A stretch of DNA of 52,245 bases, taken from positions 1-52,245 of the forward strand of contig CAMLDQ010000004.1 of NCBI GenBank assembly GCA_946478965.1, given 5' to 3'. Below the pieces are notes generated by a model, which saw only the letters and a list, made by a program, of their open reading frames with translations, had not been told where the DNA came from and did not search any database. This document shows positions 24,870 to 33,536 of this stretch, one piece after another. The position numbers and the translations under genes are program-made. How positions within the stretch are numbered: position 1 is the first letter of the stretch; the number at the start of each line of letters is the position of its first letter. This DNA comes from an uncultured Methylobacillus sp. GTDB taxonomy: Bacteria; Pseudomonadota; Gammaproteobacteria; Burkholderiales; Methylophilaceae.

Positions 24870-25955
24870 ATGACCAGCGATCTGATTTTCCGGCAGTTAT
24901 ATGATGCCACTTCATCGACCTACACCTATCTGCTCGGGGATCCGGAAAGCCGGCAGGCCGTTATCATCGACACCGTGTTCGAACAGCACTGGCGGGATAT
25001 ATCGCTGGTGCGGGATCTGGGGCTGCAACTGGTCGCGGTACTCGATACGCACTGCCATGCCGACCATGTGACCGGTGCCTGGCTGATGAAAGCGGCGACC
25101 GGCTGCCGGATCGGAATCTCCAGGCGTTATGGTGAAGCAATACAGGAGGCGGATTTGCGCCTGGACGACGGAGACAGGGTGGTGTTCGGCACGCGCTACT
25201 TAACGGTGCTGGCGACGCCGGGGCACACCGATGGCTGCCTTACCTATGTTAGCGACGACCAGGCCATGGCATTCACCGGCGATAGCCTGCTGATTCGCGG
25301 TGCCGGGCGCTGCGATTTTCAGCAGGGCAATGCCCGGGCGCTGTTCAACTCCATTCGGGAGCGCATCTTCACCCTCCCGGAGGCATGTCTGGTCTATCCC
25401 GGACATGATTACAACGGCCGTACCATGTCCTCGATCGGAGAAGAGAAAAAACACAATCCTCGTATCGGCGGCCAAGCTGACGAGCGCGATTTCGTCGGAT
25501 TCATGGAAAACATGCATCTTCCGCACCCCAGGCTGCTGGCGATCTCCTTGCCAGCCAACCAGCGGTCCGGCAAGCCCGAGGATGGCAAGTTGCCGTTGCC
25601 GGCGGACTGGGGGCCGGTCCGGCAAACCTATGCAGGTATGATGGAAATCGACCCGGACTGGCTTGCCCAGCATCTGGCTCAAGTACATGTCGTCGATGTA
25701 CGCCAGCGCGAAGAGTTCACAGGCGAGGGCGGCCATATTCCGGGCGCCCAGCTGATACCGCTTAACGAATTTCAGCAACGGCTGGGTGAAATCCCGGCAG
25801 ACAAGCCGGTTGTCACGGTATGCCATGCCGGTGCGCGTTCATCACAGGCAACTGTACTGCTGAAAAATGCCGGGTACACGCGCTATGCCAATCTGCATGG
25901 CGGCATGCTGCTCTGGCAGGAAAGTGGTTTGCCAGTGATGGCAGAGTCAAGTTAA
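24870..25955 (+). CDS. Persulfide dioxygenase-rhodanese fusion
   Basis: 361 residues from ATG 24870 (ribosome site GGAGGG). The N-terminal ETHE1-like metallo-beta-lactamase domain has H61, H63, D65 and H66 in THCHADH, the GHTDG loop, FTGDSLLIRGAGRCDFQ and PGHDYNG. The C-terminal rhodanese domain (about 265-355) has its active Cys318 in CHAGARS. The first domain oxidises glutathione persulfide to sulfite; the second moves sulfane sulfur to or from thiosulfate. The fusion is known in several proteobacteria and is a sulfide-detoxification enzyme. The DUF2127 membrane protein follows 36 bp later. Confidence 0.93.
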   Translation: MTSDLIFRQLYDATSSTYTYLLGDPESRQAVIIDTVFEQHWRDISLVRDLGLQLVAVLDTHCHADHVTGAWLMKAATGCRIGISRRYGEAIQEADLRLDDGDRVVFGTRYLTVLATPGHTDGCLTYVSDDQAMAFTGDSLLIRGAGRCDFQQGNARALFNSIRERIFTLPEACLVYPGHDYNGRTMSSIGEEKKHNPRIGGQADERDFVGFMENMHLPHPRLLAISLPANQRSGKPEDGKLPLPADWGPVRQTYAGMMEIDPDWLAQHLAQVHVVDVRQREEFTGEGGHIPGAQLIPLNEFQQRLGEIPADKPVVTVCHAGARSSQATVLLKNAGYTRYANLHGGMLLWQESGLPVMAESS

Positions 25956-25991
25956 TGCCGCCATGCAGATTGGCATATTCCAGGGGGGCGC

Positions 25992-26441
25992 ATGAATATT
26001 CGGCAAGGGGTGCGCGCGATTGCCCTGTTCGAAGCGGCCAAGGGACTGCTGGTGCTGGGAGCCGGTTTCGGCCTGCTGTCCCTGGTGCACAGCAACCTGC
26101 AAGCCGCAGGCGAAATGCTGGTCGGCCATTTCCATCTCAACCCTGCCAGCCGCTACCCCCATATCTTCATGCAATTGCTTGGCAACATTAGCAGCCGCGA
26201 ACTCTGGGGCATGGCCGGTTATGCCTTCGCCTATGCAACACTCAGGCTGGTGGAAGCTTACGGGTTGTGGGGTTGCCGCAAGTGGGCCGAGTGGCTGGCA
26301 GTCGGCAGCGGTAGCTTGTATGTCCCTATCGAGGTGTACGAACTGTTCCACGGCGCATCGTGGATCAAGGCGGGCACGCTAAGCCTGAACCTGGCCATTG
26401 TCGGTTACATGGCGTACGCGCTAAACCAAAATCGGGCCTGA
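25992..26441 (+). CDS. DUF2127 membrane protein
   Basis: 149 residues with about four hydrophobic segments. It opens with RAIALFEAAKGLLVL and later has LRLVEAYGLWGCRKWAEWLAVG and PIEVYEL, which are DUF2127 hallmarks. Function unknown. It follows the persulfide dioxygenase closely and may share its transcript. Confidence 0.85.
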   Translation: MNIRQGVRAIALFEAAKGLLVLGAGFGLLSLVHSNLQAAGEMLVGHFHLNPASRYPHIFMQLLGNISSRELWGMAGYAFAYATLRLVEAYGLWGCRKWAEWLAVGSGSLYVPIEVYELFHGASWIKAGTLSLNLAIVGYMAYALNQNRA

Positions 26442-26520
26442 TGGTAGGAGGCGAGGGTGAGGTTCATGGTTTGTAATCTTTAGTGGATACTATGCGTTTT
26501 TCCCGCTCCATGGAGCTAAC

Positions 26521-27408
26521 TTGAACGACGCTGCCAGTCTGCTACGCATCCTTTCCATCGTGTTTCCCGTGCTGGCGATCGCGCTGGTGGGCTGGGTTTA
26601 CGGCAAACGGCACGCCGTGGAAATGTCGGCCTCCAACCAGCTCAATATGGATATCTTCATCCCGGCGCTGGTGTTTTCGGCACTGGCGGATCGATCGTTC
26701 CAGCTGGCCGGGCATCAGGCACTCGCGCTTGGGGCTTTCCTGATGATCGTGGGGTCCGGCCTGATTGGCTGGGGAGTGGCCTTGTTCGCGCGCATCCCAC
26801 CCAAAGTACTGGTGCCGTCCATGATGTTCAACAACTGCGGCAATCTGGGGCTACCCCTTGCCGTACTGGCATTCGGACAGTCCGGCCTGGCCAGCGCGGT
26901 GGTGATGTTTCTCGTGGTCAACCTGATGCAGTTCTCCTATGGCATCTGGCTGCTCGATCATCACGCCAAGTGGTGGAATTTCTGGCGTTCGCCGGTCATC
27001 CTCGCTGCTGGAACTGGCCTGGGGATCAGTCTTACGGGCATGGCGCTGTGGCCTCCCGTGCAGATGGCCATCAAGATGCTGGGGGATGTGTCCATCCCGA
27101 TGGCGCTATTTTCCCTGGGAGTACGCATCGCGCAGTCGCAGGTGCAGAATTTCCGTGTCGGCCTGATCGGTGCGCTGGCGCGGCCGTTGGCAGGCGTATT
27201 GCTGATGTGGCTGATCGCCTTGCTGCTGGGCCTGGAAGGGCAACAGCGGGCGTCCTTGATCATCTTCGGCGCATTGCCGCCCGCGGTCATCAACTACGTG
27301 TTTGCCGAACGCTATCGGCAGGGGCCGGAAGAGGTGGCCGCGATCGTGTTGATCGGCAATATCGCGGCGGTTCTGGTCGTGCCGGCAGTGCTGCTGTTCG
27401 TTCTCTGA
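26521..27408 (+). CDS. AEC (auxin efflux carrier) family transporter
   Basis: 295 residues, about ten transmembrane helices in two halves. The N-terminal motif (GKRHAVEMSASNQLNMDIFIPALVFSAL) and the central FNNCGNLGLPLAVLAFG are typical. Bacterial members move carboxylates such as malonate or malate. The start is a TTG at 26521 with GGAG at about 26512, since no ATG gives a complete first helix. Confidence 0.88.
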   Translation: MNDAASLLRILSIVFPVLAIALVGWVYGKRHAVEMSASNQLNMDIFIPALVFSALADRSFQLAGHQALALGAFLMIVGSGLIGWGVALFARIPPKVLVPSMMFNNCGNLGLPLAVLAFGQSGLASAVVMFLVVNLMQFSYGIWLLDHHAKWWNFWRSPVILAAGTGLGISLTGMALWPPVQMAIKMLGDVSIPMALFSLGVRIAQSQVQNFRVGLIGALARPLAGVLLMWLIALLLGLEGQQRASLIIFGALPPAVINYVFAERYRQGPEEVAAIVLIGNIAAVLVVPAVLLFVL

Positions 27409-27436
27409 CAGAGGCGGAAGCGGCCCCGGAGCGGAG

Positions 27437-28141
27437 TTAGCTCATGCCTGGCCGCCAGTGGCGGCGGCGATCCTCGATGAGGATGCCTTTGCCGCCGCAC
27501 AGGCGAATAATCCTGTGCATGCCGCGCAGCAGCGTGAAAAACGTGCTCATCAGCAATTCCGATAAAATCTCTCCGAAATTCCATTCGCTGTGGCTTTCCG
27601 TGCGCAGCGGCTTCATTCCGGTGAGCATCGAGCGCACCAGGTTTTCGCGGTGGAAGATGCTGCCGACAATCACGCCGGTCAGGTGGATGCCGATCAGTAC
27701 GAGCAGCGTGGTCGAGAGGAAGGCGTGCAGGGATTGAGCACCCTCATCGCCGCCAATGCTGAGGGGAAAGCCGATCTGTTCGAAACTCAGGTAGCCGCTG
27801 ACAACGGTGGCCAGCATCGTCCCGAGCAGTGCGTAAACAGCCAGCGAGCCAGCCGGGTTGTGGCCGATATGGCGATGCGCCCTGCCTGAAATAATCCCGC
27901 GCATATAGTCTAGGGCCGCCCTGAATTTGGGCGGGAACGACCAAAATGATGCATGGTCGCGCGCAAAAATGCCGACCAGCAGGCGAATCAGAATGACACA
28001 TCCGGCAACATAGCCGGCATCCACATGGATATCGCGGTTCAGCTCGGAGTCGCGGGTGTAGTACGCAACGCAGAAGGACGTCACCAATGTCCAGTGTAGA
28101 AGCCGCACGGCAGGCGACCAGACCTTGACATGCCTTTTCAC
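27437..28141 (-). CDS. Cytochrome b561-type membrane protein
   Basis: 234 residues from GTG 28141, with GGAGG five bases upstream. Four membrane helices hold candidate heme-ligand histidines (RLLHWTLV near the N-terminus, LHAFLST and IGIHLTG in the third and fourth helices). The fold is that of Ni-Fe hydrogenase cytochrome b / b561 proteins, which pass electrons between quinol and a periplasmic partner. The catalase-like gene upstream in the opposite direction is a recurring genomic neighbour of such cytochromes, suggesting a quinol-linked peroxidase system. Confidence 0.88.
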   Translation of the reverse strand: MKRHVKVWSPAVRLLHWTLVTSFCVAYYTRDSELNRDIHVDAGYVAGCVILIRLLVGIFARDHASFWSFPPKFRAALDYMRGIISGRAHRHIGHNPAGSLAVYALLGTMLATVVSGYLSFEQIGFPLSIGGDEGAQSLHAFLSTTLLVLIGIHLTGVIVGSIFHRENLVRSMLTGMKPLRTESHSEWNFGEILSELLMSTFFTLLRGMHRIIRLCGGKGILIEDRRRHWRPGMS

Positions 28142-28554
28142 GATAACCTCCTTTTTGTTACCTGAATGGAAGTACACCTATCGGAACCGGGGATTCTGCA
28201 GCCATTGTGTTAAAACCACATGGCGGCTCCATGAAAATATGATGCAATCTTCATTCCCGGCGCAATCCGAACCGCGGATCCGGAATAAGGGGATGGTTTG
28301 TCATGCATGGCGGTTATGGAATTAATATTGCGTACGATTCAATCGTTGAAAATAGTAATGGCGCGGCAGCTATTCTCAAGCGGCGCAACTGGGTGCGTCA
28401 CATCCGTTATGCGGAGCCGGAACTGCGCAATGCCTATGGCTACCCGGTTAGGGTATAGATCGCGTGCGATTTAATAGTGGTAATTCACCGTCGGTTTCGG
28501 TATCCGATGGTGCTGTTTTCTAAAGTGCCGACAACGAGAACGAAAGGAATCCAT
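28142..28554. other. 413-bp divergent region between cytochrome b561 and catalase
   Basis: Holds promoters for both genes and one possible 51-codon gene (separate entry). No clear -35/-10 pair or operator was recognised. The motif CGAACCGCGGATCCGG near 28267 is rich in short palindromes, but no repeat of it was found. Confidence 0.4.
28303..28458 (+). CDS. Possible small basic protein (51 aa)
   Basis: A complete frame from ATG 28303 with AAGGGGA 8-11 bp upstream. The peptide is basic and aromatic-rich in its second half (ILKRRNWVRHIRYAEPELRNAYGYPVRV); no signal peptide or known family. The composition looks protein-like, and the frame fits neatly upstream of the catalase gene, but the evidence is thin. 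Confidence 0.4.
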   Translation: MHGGYGINIAYDSIVENSNGAAAILKRRNWVRHIRYAEPELRNAYGYPVRV

Positions 28555-29556
28555 ATGAAAATTGCTCACTTCCCCCTGGCCTTGATTGCCGTAACCTTGT
28601 TCGGTAGTGCTTGGCCTGCCGCGGCGGACGAGGCTGCCAAGCCGGTTACCGAGCAATTAGTGGACACCATGACCCGGCTTGCACACGGTCCTTATCCGGG
28701 ATTCCGTGCCAATCATGCAAAGGGGATCATGGCCCGTGGCACATTCATGCCTACCGAGCAAGCGGCCGAAGTCAGCAAGGCCCCGCATCTGCAGGGAGCC
28801 GCATCGCCTGTGCTGGTGCGGTTCTCAAATGCGACCGGCGTGCCTACCATTCCGGACGCAGACCCGAATGCGATGCCAAAAGGAATGGCAATCCGTTTTT
28901 CACTCCCGGACGGCAGTAGCACCGACATTGTGTGCATTTCGGTAAATGGCTTCCCTGCGGCAACGCCGGAGGAGTTTCTCGGGCTGCTGAATGCCGTGGC
29001 GGCGAGCGGCCCGGATGCCGTGTCGCCCACGCCTGTGGAACAGTTTCTCGGCACGCATCCGGCGGCCAAGAAATTTGTCGCCACGGCAAAGCCGGCACCT
29101 GTCAGTTTTGCCACGCAGGCATTTTATGGTGTGAATGCCTTTGCCTTTACGAATGCGCAAGGGCATACCCGCTATGGTCGTTACCGTATCGTGCCCGTTC
29201 TCGGCGAACAGCATCTGGCTCCTGAGGATGCGGCGAAGCAAGCCCCCAACTACTTGATGGATGAATTGCCTGCGCGGCTTGGCAAGCGCGGTGTGCAATA
29301 TCGCTTGCTGCTGCAGATTGCCGAAGCGGGCGATAAGCTGGACGACCCTACAGCGGTATGGCCGGACGATCGCAAACTGGTAGAGCTCGGAATGCTAACG
29401 CTCAATGTGCCGGTCGCCGACAGCCAACAGCTGGAAAAGACGTTGATGTATAACCCGTTATCGCTGCCTGACGGAATTGCGCCTTCCAATGATCCGGTGT
29501 TGTTGGCGCGGCCTGCGGCCTATGCGGTGAGCTACAGCCGGCGGATTGGGCAGTAG
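28555..29556 (+). CDS. Periplasmic catalase-family peroxidase (SrpA-like)
   Basis: 333 residues from ATG 28555 (AAAGGA upstream). The signal peptide ends near PAAA|DE. The mature protein is the short catalase fold: the distal His in FRANHAKGIMARGTF, PVLVRFSNATGVPT, and the TRYGRYRIVP region. At about 310 mature residues it is shorter than true catalases (about 480). Such enzymes are periplasmic heme peroxidases with weak catalase activity. It pairs with the divergent cytochrome b561 gene. Confidence 0.9.
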   Translation: MKIAHFPLALIAVTLFGSAWPAAADEAAKPVTEQLVDTMTRLAHGPYPGFRANHAKGIMARGTFMPTEQAAEVSKAPHLQGAASPVLVRFSNATGVPTIPDADPNAMPKGMAIRFSLPDGSSTDIVCISVNGFPAATPEEFLGLLNAVAASGPDAVSPTPVEQFLGTHPAAKKFVATAKPAPVSFATQAFYGVNAFAFTNAQGHTRYGRYRIVPVLGEQHLAPEDAAKQAPNYLMDELPARLGKRGVQYRLLLQIAEAGDKLDDPTAVWPDDRKLVELGMLTLNVPVADSQQLEKTLMYNPLSLPDGIAPSNDPVLLARPAAYAVSYSRRIGQ

Positions 29557-29567
29557 GCGGCAGGCCT

Positions 29568-31820
29568 TCACGCAAAAGACCACCAGTTGGGCAAAAGGGT
29601 GCGGATATCGGGCTGCGTATAGCGGTCGTCGATCAGGTAAATCACGCCGCGATCCTGCTGGGTACGGATCACACGGCCGGCTGCCTGCACTACCTTTTGC
29701 ATGCCGGGGTAGAGGTAGGTGTAGGCGTAGCCCTGTCCGAAAATGGCTTCCATGCGCATCCGCATCTGCTCATTGATTTCGTTGATCTGGGGCAGCCCTA
29801 TCGTCGCGATGAATGCACCCACAAGACGCTCACCCGGCAGGTCGATGCCTTCGCCGAAGGCGCCGCCCAGCACGGCAAAGGCGATGCCTTCCGAGGTCGG
29901 CGTAAAACGGCTGACGAAGGCATCGCGGTCGTGCTCGTTCATCATGCGCGCCTGTTGGCGGATGGGGATATCCGGGAAGCGATCGGCAAACAGCGCATAC
30001 ACCTGCTCCAGATACTCGAAGCTGCTGGCGAACATCAGGTAGTTGCCCGGCCGAGCCCGGTATTGCTTGGCCATCAGCTGCACGATGGGCATCAGCGAGT
30101 GCTTGCGCCGCAGGTAGCGAGTCGAGATATGGTCCACCACATGGACTTGCAGCTGCTCGGGCGCAAACGGCGAGGGCACGTCGACGAAAGGCGTTTTTTC
30201 CGGCAGTCCCAGCATGTCGCTGTAGAAATGCGCCGGACTTAGCGTTGCCGAAAACAAGGTTACCGAGTGCGCCGCCTCGAAGCGTCCTTTGAGAAATGGC
30301 GCAGGGACCACATTGCGGATACACAGCGTGGTGTTGTGGTGCTGCAAGCTGGTACGTTGCTCGGAGCGGGTCACGTCGAACATCGAATGCGGGCCGAAGG
30401 CATCGGCCAGCGTAACGAACTGCAAGGCATCGAAGTAGAAATTCAGCAGGCCGGGGTCATTGGTGGTCGGGTGGTCGGCCAGAAAATCGGTGATGCGCGT
30501 CACCACGCGCTGCAATGCGAAATGCAGTTCCTCGTCGATCGTCGGGTAGACCTCGTACGGCGCCTCCTGCGGTTCCACCAGACGCGTCCAGGCGAAGCTG
30601 AGCTTGTCCAGCACCGGCTTCAGCGCCTTGGGCGCTTCCTGGCGCATGTGCTCGAAGGCGAACTGGCTCAGCTCCGCACTGTACATGCCGCGTCCGCGCT
30701 CGATCATGTTGTGCGCTTCGTCCACCAGCACGCTCACGCGCCACTCGTTCATCACCGTGCCGGCATACAGCAGCGCGTAGAGGTCGAAGTAGTAGTTGTA
30801 GTCGCCGATGACGACGTCCGCCCAGTTGGCGAGATCCTGGCTGAGAAAATAGGGGCAGATCTGGTGCTCGCGCGCCACTGCGCGCAGCGTATCGCGGTCC
30901 AGCATGCCACGTTCCAGCGCGGCGAGGCGTGCTTCCGGCAGCCGATCGTAGAATCCTTTGGCGAGCGGGCAGGATTCGCCGTGGCAGGATTTATCGGGAT
31001 GCTCGCAGGCCTTTTCGCGCGCCACCAGTTCCAGCGTGCGCAGCCTGAGCCCGGGGTTGGCGCGGTGCAGCGTTTCCAGCGCTTCCAGCGCCAGTCCACG
31101 CCCCGAGGTCTTGGCGGTGAGGAAGAAAATCTTGTCCAGCTTCTTCTCCGGCATCGCTTTCAACAGCGGGAACAAGGTGCCCAGCGTCTTGCCGATGCCG
31201 GTGGTCGCCTGCGCCATCAGGCAGCGCCCGAGGTTGGCGGTCTTGTAGACGGATTCGGAGAGAAAGCGCTGCCCGGCGCGGAATTCCGCATGCGGGAATT
31301 TCAGCGCGGCGAGGGCCGTGTCGCGCGCCTGGCGGTGGGCGACTTCGCGGTCGGCCCAGGCCTGCAGCTTTTCGCATTGCTGTGCGAAATAGGCGTCCAG
31401 CTCATCGGCGGAAAAGGATTCGACCAGTGGGAATTCGTTCTTGCTGGAAACATTGAAATACACCAGCGCCGCGTTGATTTCCGCCAGCCCACGCTCTGCA
31501 GCCAGCAAGTGGGCGTAGATCCTGGCCTGCGCCCAATGCAGGTGCCGGTGATTGTCCGGCATGCGTTCCAGCAGGCCCTTGAAGGTCTTGATCTCCTCCA
31601 GCAGGTTGTCTTGCGGGTCGTAACCGTCGGCGCGTCCGCGGATGAAAATATTCTTGTATTCGCCGGTCAGCGGGATTTCGGTTTGATAACCGGGCGGGCG
31701 CCGCGCCGTAACCGTGCCGTGACCCAGCATGCCTTCCAGCGCGGTTGGTGCGGGGGTGAAGCGCTGGTCGAGGTCGCCGGCGCGCGCGGTGAGATCGCAC
31801 AAGGCTCGCACCGAAATCAC
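29568..31820 (-). CDS. DinG/XPD-like Fe-S helicase with N-terminal nuclease-like domain
   Basis: 750 residues. The N-terminal 130 carry a PD-(D/E)XK-like pattern (GRADGYD then EEIKT). The helicase has Walker A ATTGIGKT, a four-cysteine Fe-S region (CEH, SCH, SCP, ICPY), and a DEAH box in LVDEAHN. Motif VI-like residues near the C-terminus include QAAGRVIR. XPD/DinG helicases unwind DNA 5' to 3'. The start is a GTG at 31820 with no good ribosome site; homologues begin within a few residues of this point. It stops 12 bp from the convergent catalase gene. Confidence 0.88.
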   Translation of the reverse strand: MISVRALCDLTARAGDLDQRFTPAPTALEGMLGHGTVTARRPPGYQTEIPLTGEYKNIFIRGRADGYDPQDNLLEEIKTFKGLLERMPDNHRHLHWAQARIYAHLLAAERGLAEINAALVYFNVSSKNEFPLVESFSADELDAYFAQQCEKLQAWADREVAHRQARDTALAALKFPHAEFRAGQRFLSESVYKTANLGRCLMAQATTGIGKTLGTLFPLLKAMPEKKLDKIFFLTAKTSGRGLALEALETLHRANPGLRLRTLELVAREKACEHPDKSCHGESCPLAKGFYDRLPEARLAALERGMLDRDTLRAVAREHQICPYFLSQDLANWADVVIGDYNYYFDLYALLYAGTVMNEWRVSVLVDEAHNMIERGRGMYSAELSQFAFEHMRQEAPKALKPVLDKLSFAWTRLVEPQEAPYEVYPTIDEELHFALQRVVTRITDFLADHPTTNDPGLLNFYFDALQFVTLADAFGPHSMFDVTRSEQRTSLQHHNTTLCIRNVVPAPFLKGRFEAAHSVTLFSATLSPAHFYSDMLGLPEKTPFVDVPSPFAPEQLQVHVVDHISTRYLRRKHSLMPIVQLMAKQYRARPGNYLMFASSFEYLEQVYALFADRFPDIPIRQQARMMNEHDRDAFVSRFTPTSEGIAFAVLGGAFGEGIDLPGERLVGAFIATIGLPQINEINEQMRMRMEAIFGQGYAYTYLYPGMQKVVQAAGRVIRTQQDRGVIYLIDDRYTQPDIRTLLPNWWSFA

Positions 31821-31916
31821 GTAGCGGAACGGATCGGCGTCGTTTTCGGAAACGGCGAGGCTGGGGGCGAGCTTGATGATAAGACCCTGATTAACGGCCT
31901 GAAATGGCGAATAAAA

Positions 31917-32825
31917 TTATAGCATTCGTGCGCAGCTGCCTGCCGCGTGATGTGCTGTTACGGCATCGGCGGCATCCGGCGGCTGCATGGAGAATGCCGC
32001 CTTTTCCGTTTGCGCTTGCGCGCCATAGTAGGCGGAGCGCCTGACCGGCTTCCGGAAGTTCGTCATGAATAACTCAACCGCCATGGTCAGGTGAAATCTC
32101 GCTCTGTTGGGCCGCAGCCGCAGGATCGCCAACAATGCGCGCGCGAATCGTGGAATCACATACTTCGGGCCGCGCAATTCGGGATGTGTGAAGTAGGCCA
32201 TCGAGATGAACTCGTTCATGGTTTTCAACTCATTCACATTGGGGTTCAGGTAATTCACGTAAACCGAATGGAAACTGAAGAAATTGGCGTCGCGCTCGCG
32301 CAGATAGTAGGCTGCCCATTCCTGGTCCTCGGCCGAGAAGACGTCTTCGCGGAAGGGACGTTCGACGATGTATTGCCGCTTCAGGAAGGCGCAGGAGTTG
32401 GACAGGCCCAGCAATAGCGAGAAGCTGTCCTTGTCCACCCGCGAGACCCCGTAGGTTTTCCCGTAATCCCCGCCCTGGTTGAAGCAGCACCCCAGGCAGC
32501 GCTCGCCGTTCAGCGCGATATGGTTGATGCCGTAGGAGATGAGATAAGGGTCGGCCAGGACGACGTGCGAGCTGATGAGCAGCACATACTCGGTTGCGCA
32601 GGCCGCGACCCCGATATTGATGGCTTTCGAATAATTAAAGGGTTCGTTGGGATAATCGAGGACCAGGTCGAACAGGTCGTTCAACGCCGATCTCTGCTCC
32701 GGGTCAGAGTGGGAATCGACGGCGATGATCTTCTCCGGCGGCACGGCTTGCGCCCGCAAGCCGGCGACCACGTCCCTCACCAGAGGAAGGCTATTGTAGG
32801 TCCGGATCAAGGCGGTATATTTCAT
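31917..32825 (-). CDS. Family 2 glycosyltransferase
   Basis: 302 residues. The GT-A start is MKYTALIRTYNSLPLVRDVVAGL, with AVDSHSDPE, the nucleotide-binding NIGVAACATEYVLLISSHVV, and the catalytic ED in FSAEDQEWAAYYL. An inverting transferase using a nucleotide sugar at the cytosolic membrane face is likely. It lies next to an acyltransferase and an ABC flippase: a small surface-glycan locus. Confidence 0.9.
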   Translation of the reverse strand: MKYTALIRTYNSLPLVRDVVAGLRAQAVPPEKIIAVDSHSDPEQRSALNDLFDLVLDYPNEPFNYSKAINIGVAACATEYVLLISSHVVLADPYLISYGINHIALNGERCLGCCFNQGGDYGKTYGVSRVDKDSFSLLLGLSNSCAFLKRQYIVERPFREDVFSAEDQEWAAYYLRERDANFFSFHSVYVNYLNPNVNELKTMNEFISMAYFTHPELRGPKYVIPRFARALLAILRLRPNRARFHLTMAVELFMTNFRKPVRRSAYYGAQAQTEKAAFSMQPPDAADAVTAHHAAGSCARML

Positions 32826-32905
32826 ATGCAGTTCAGGCTCCGACGAGTCGTATGTGCATCGCAGTCCATATCAATAAAACTGTTTGGTATTATTTTTAAC
32901 AAATT

Positions 32906-33529
32906 ATGGAAAACTTCTTGAGCATCAGTCCCGACAGGGATCTTGGGTCGCGTGCCAGAACGGCTTTGCTCGCATGGAGGAAAAAGACCCGCTGTATTTC
33001 GGTTTACCCCGAGGTGAGCGTTTTTGCCGCCCCGTCCTCGGTGCTTTCCGGCAACGGCAGGCTTGAACTGGGCTGCAAGTGGCCGGGATTGAGGTATTTC
33101 CCCTCCGAGTTCAAGCTGGCCGAGCAGGCGAGGATCACCGTCGAGGGCCATTTCTACCTGATGACCGGCTGCCATCTGGCGGTCAACGATGGGGCGACGC
33201 TTACTCTCGGCAGCGGCTACATCAACAACAATGCCACCATCGACTGTTTCACCTCCATCACCATCGGCCACGACGTGGCCATCTCCAGCGGCGTCACCAT
33301 CCGCGACAGCGACAATCATGCGATCAATGGCAATACCGGGATTTCCGCGCCCGTCATCATTGAAGACCACGTCTGGATCGGATTGAATGCCACCATCCTG
33401 AAAGGCGTGCGCATCGGCAGCGGCGCGGCCGTCGCGGCCGGTGCGGTCGTCACCTCCGATGTGCCGGGAAACACCCTGGTCGGCGGCGTGCCTGCCAGGG
33501 TGATCAAGCGGGATATCGCGTGGGAGTGA
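32906..33529 (+). CDS. Hexapeptide-repeat acyltransferase
   Basis: 207 residues of left-handed beta-helix repeats with the [50 protein letters not shown] ending. It matches the WbbJ/maltose-O-acetyltransferase group, which acetylates sugars from acetyl-CoA. Opposite strand to its glycan neighbours and divergent from the GT2 gene over 80 bp, with a TATTAT -10-like hexamer before the start. No clear ribosome site. Confidence 0.9.
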   Translation: MENFLSISPDRDLGSRARTALLAWRKKTRCISVYPEVSVFAAPSSVLSGNGRLELGCKWPGLRYFPSEFKLAEQARITVEGHFYLMTGCHLAVNDGATLTLGSGYINNNATIDCFTSITIGHDVAISSGVTIRDSDNHAINGNTGISAPVIIEDHVWIGLNATILKGVRIGSGAAVAAGAVVTSDVPGNTLVGGVPARVIKRDIAWE

Positions 33530-33536
33530 CATCGGC

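Noticed and set aside
30267..31922. A 551-codon open frame antisense to the DinG-like helicase
   Set aside because: The opposite strand encodes an unmistakable helicase; this frame has no domain and no ribosome site.
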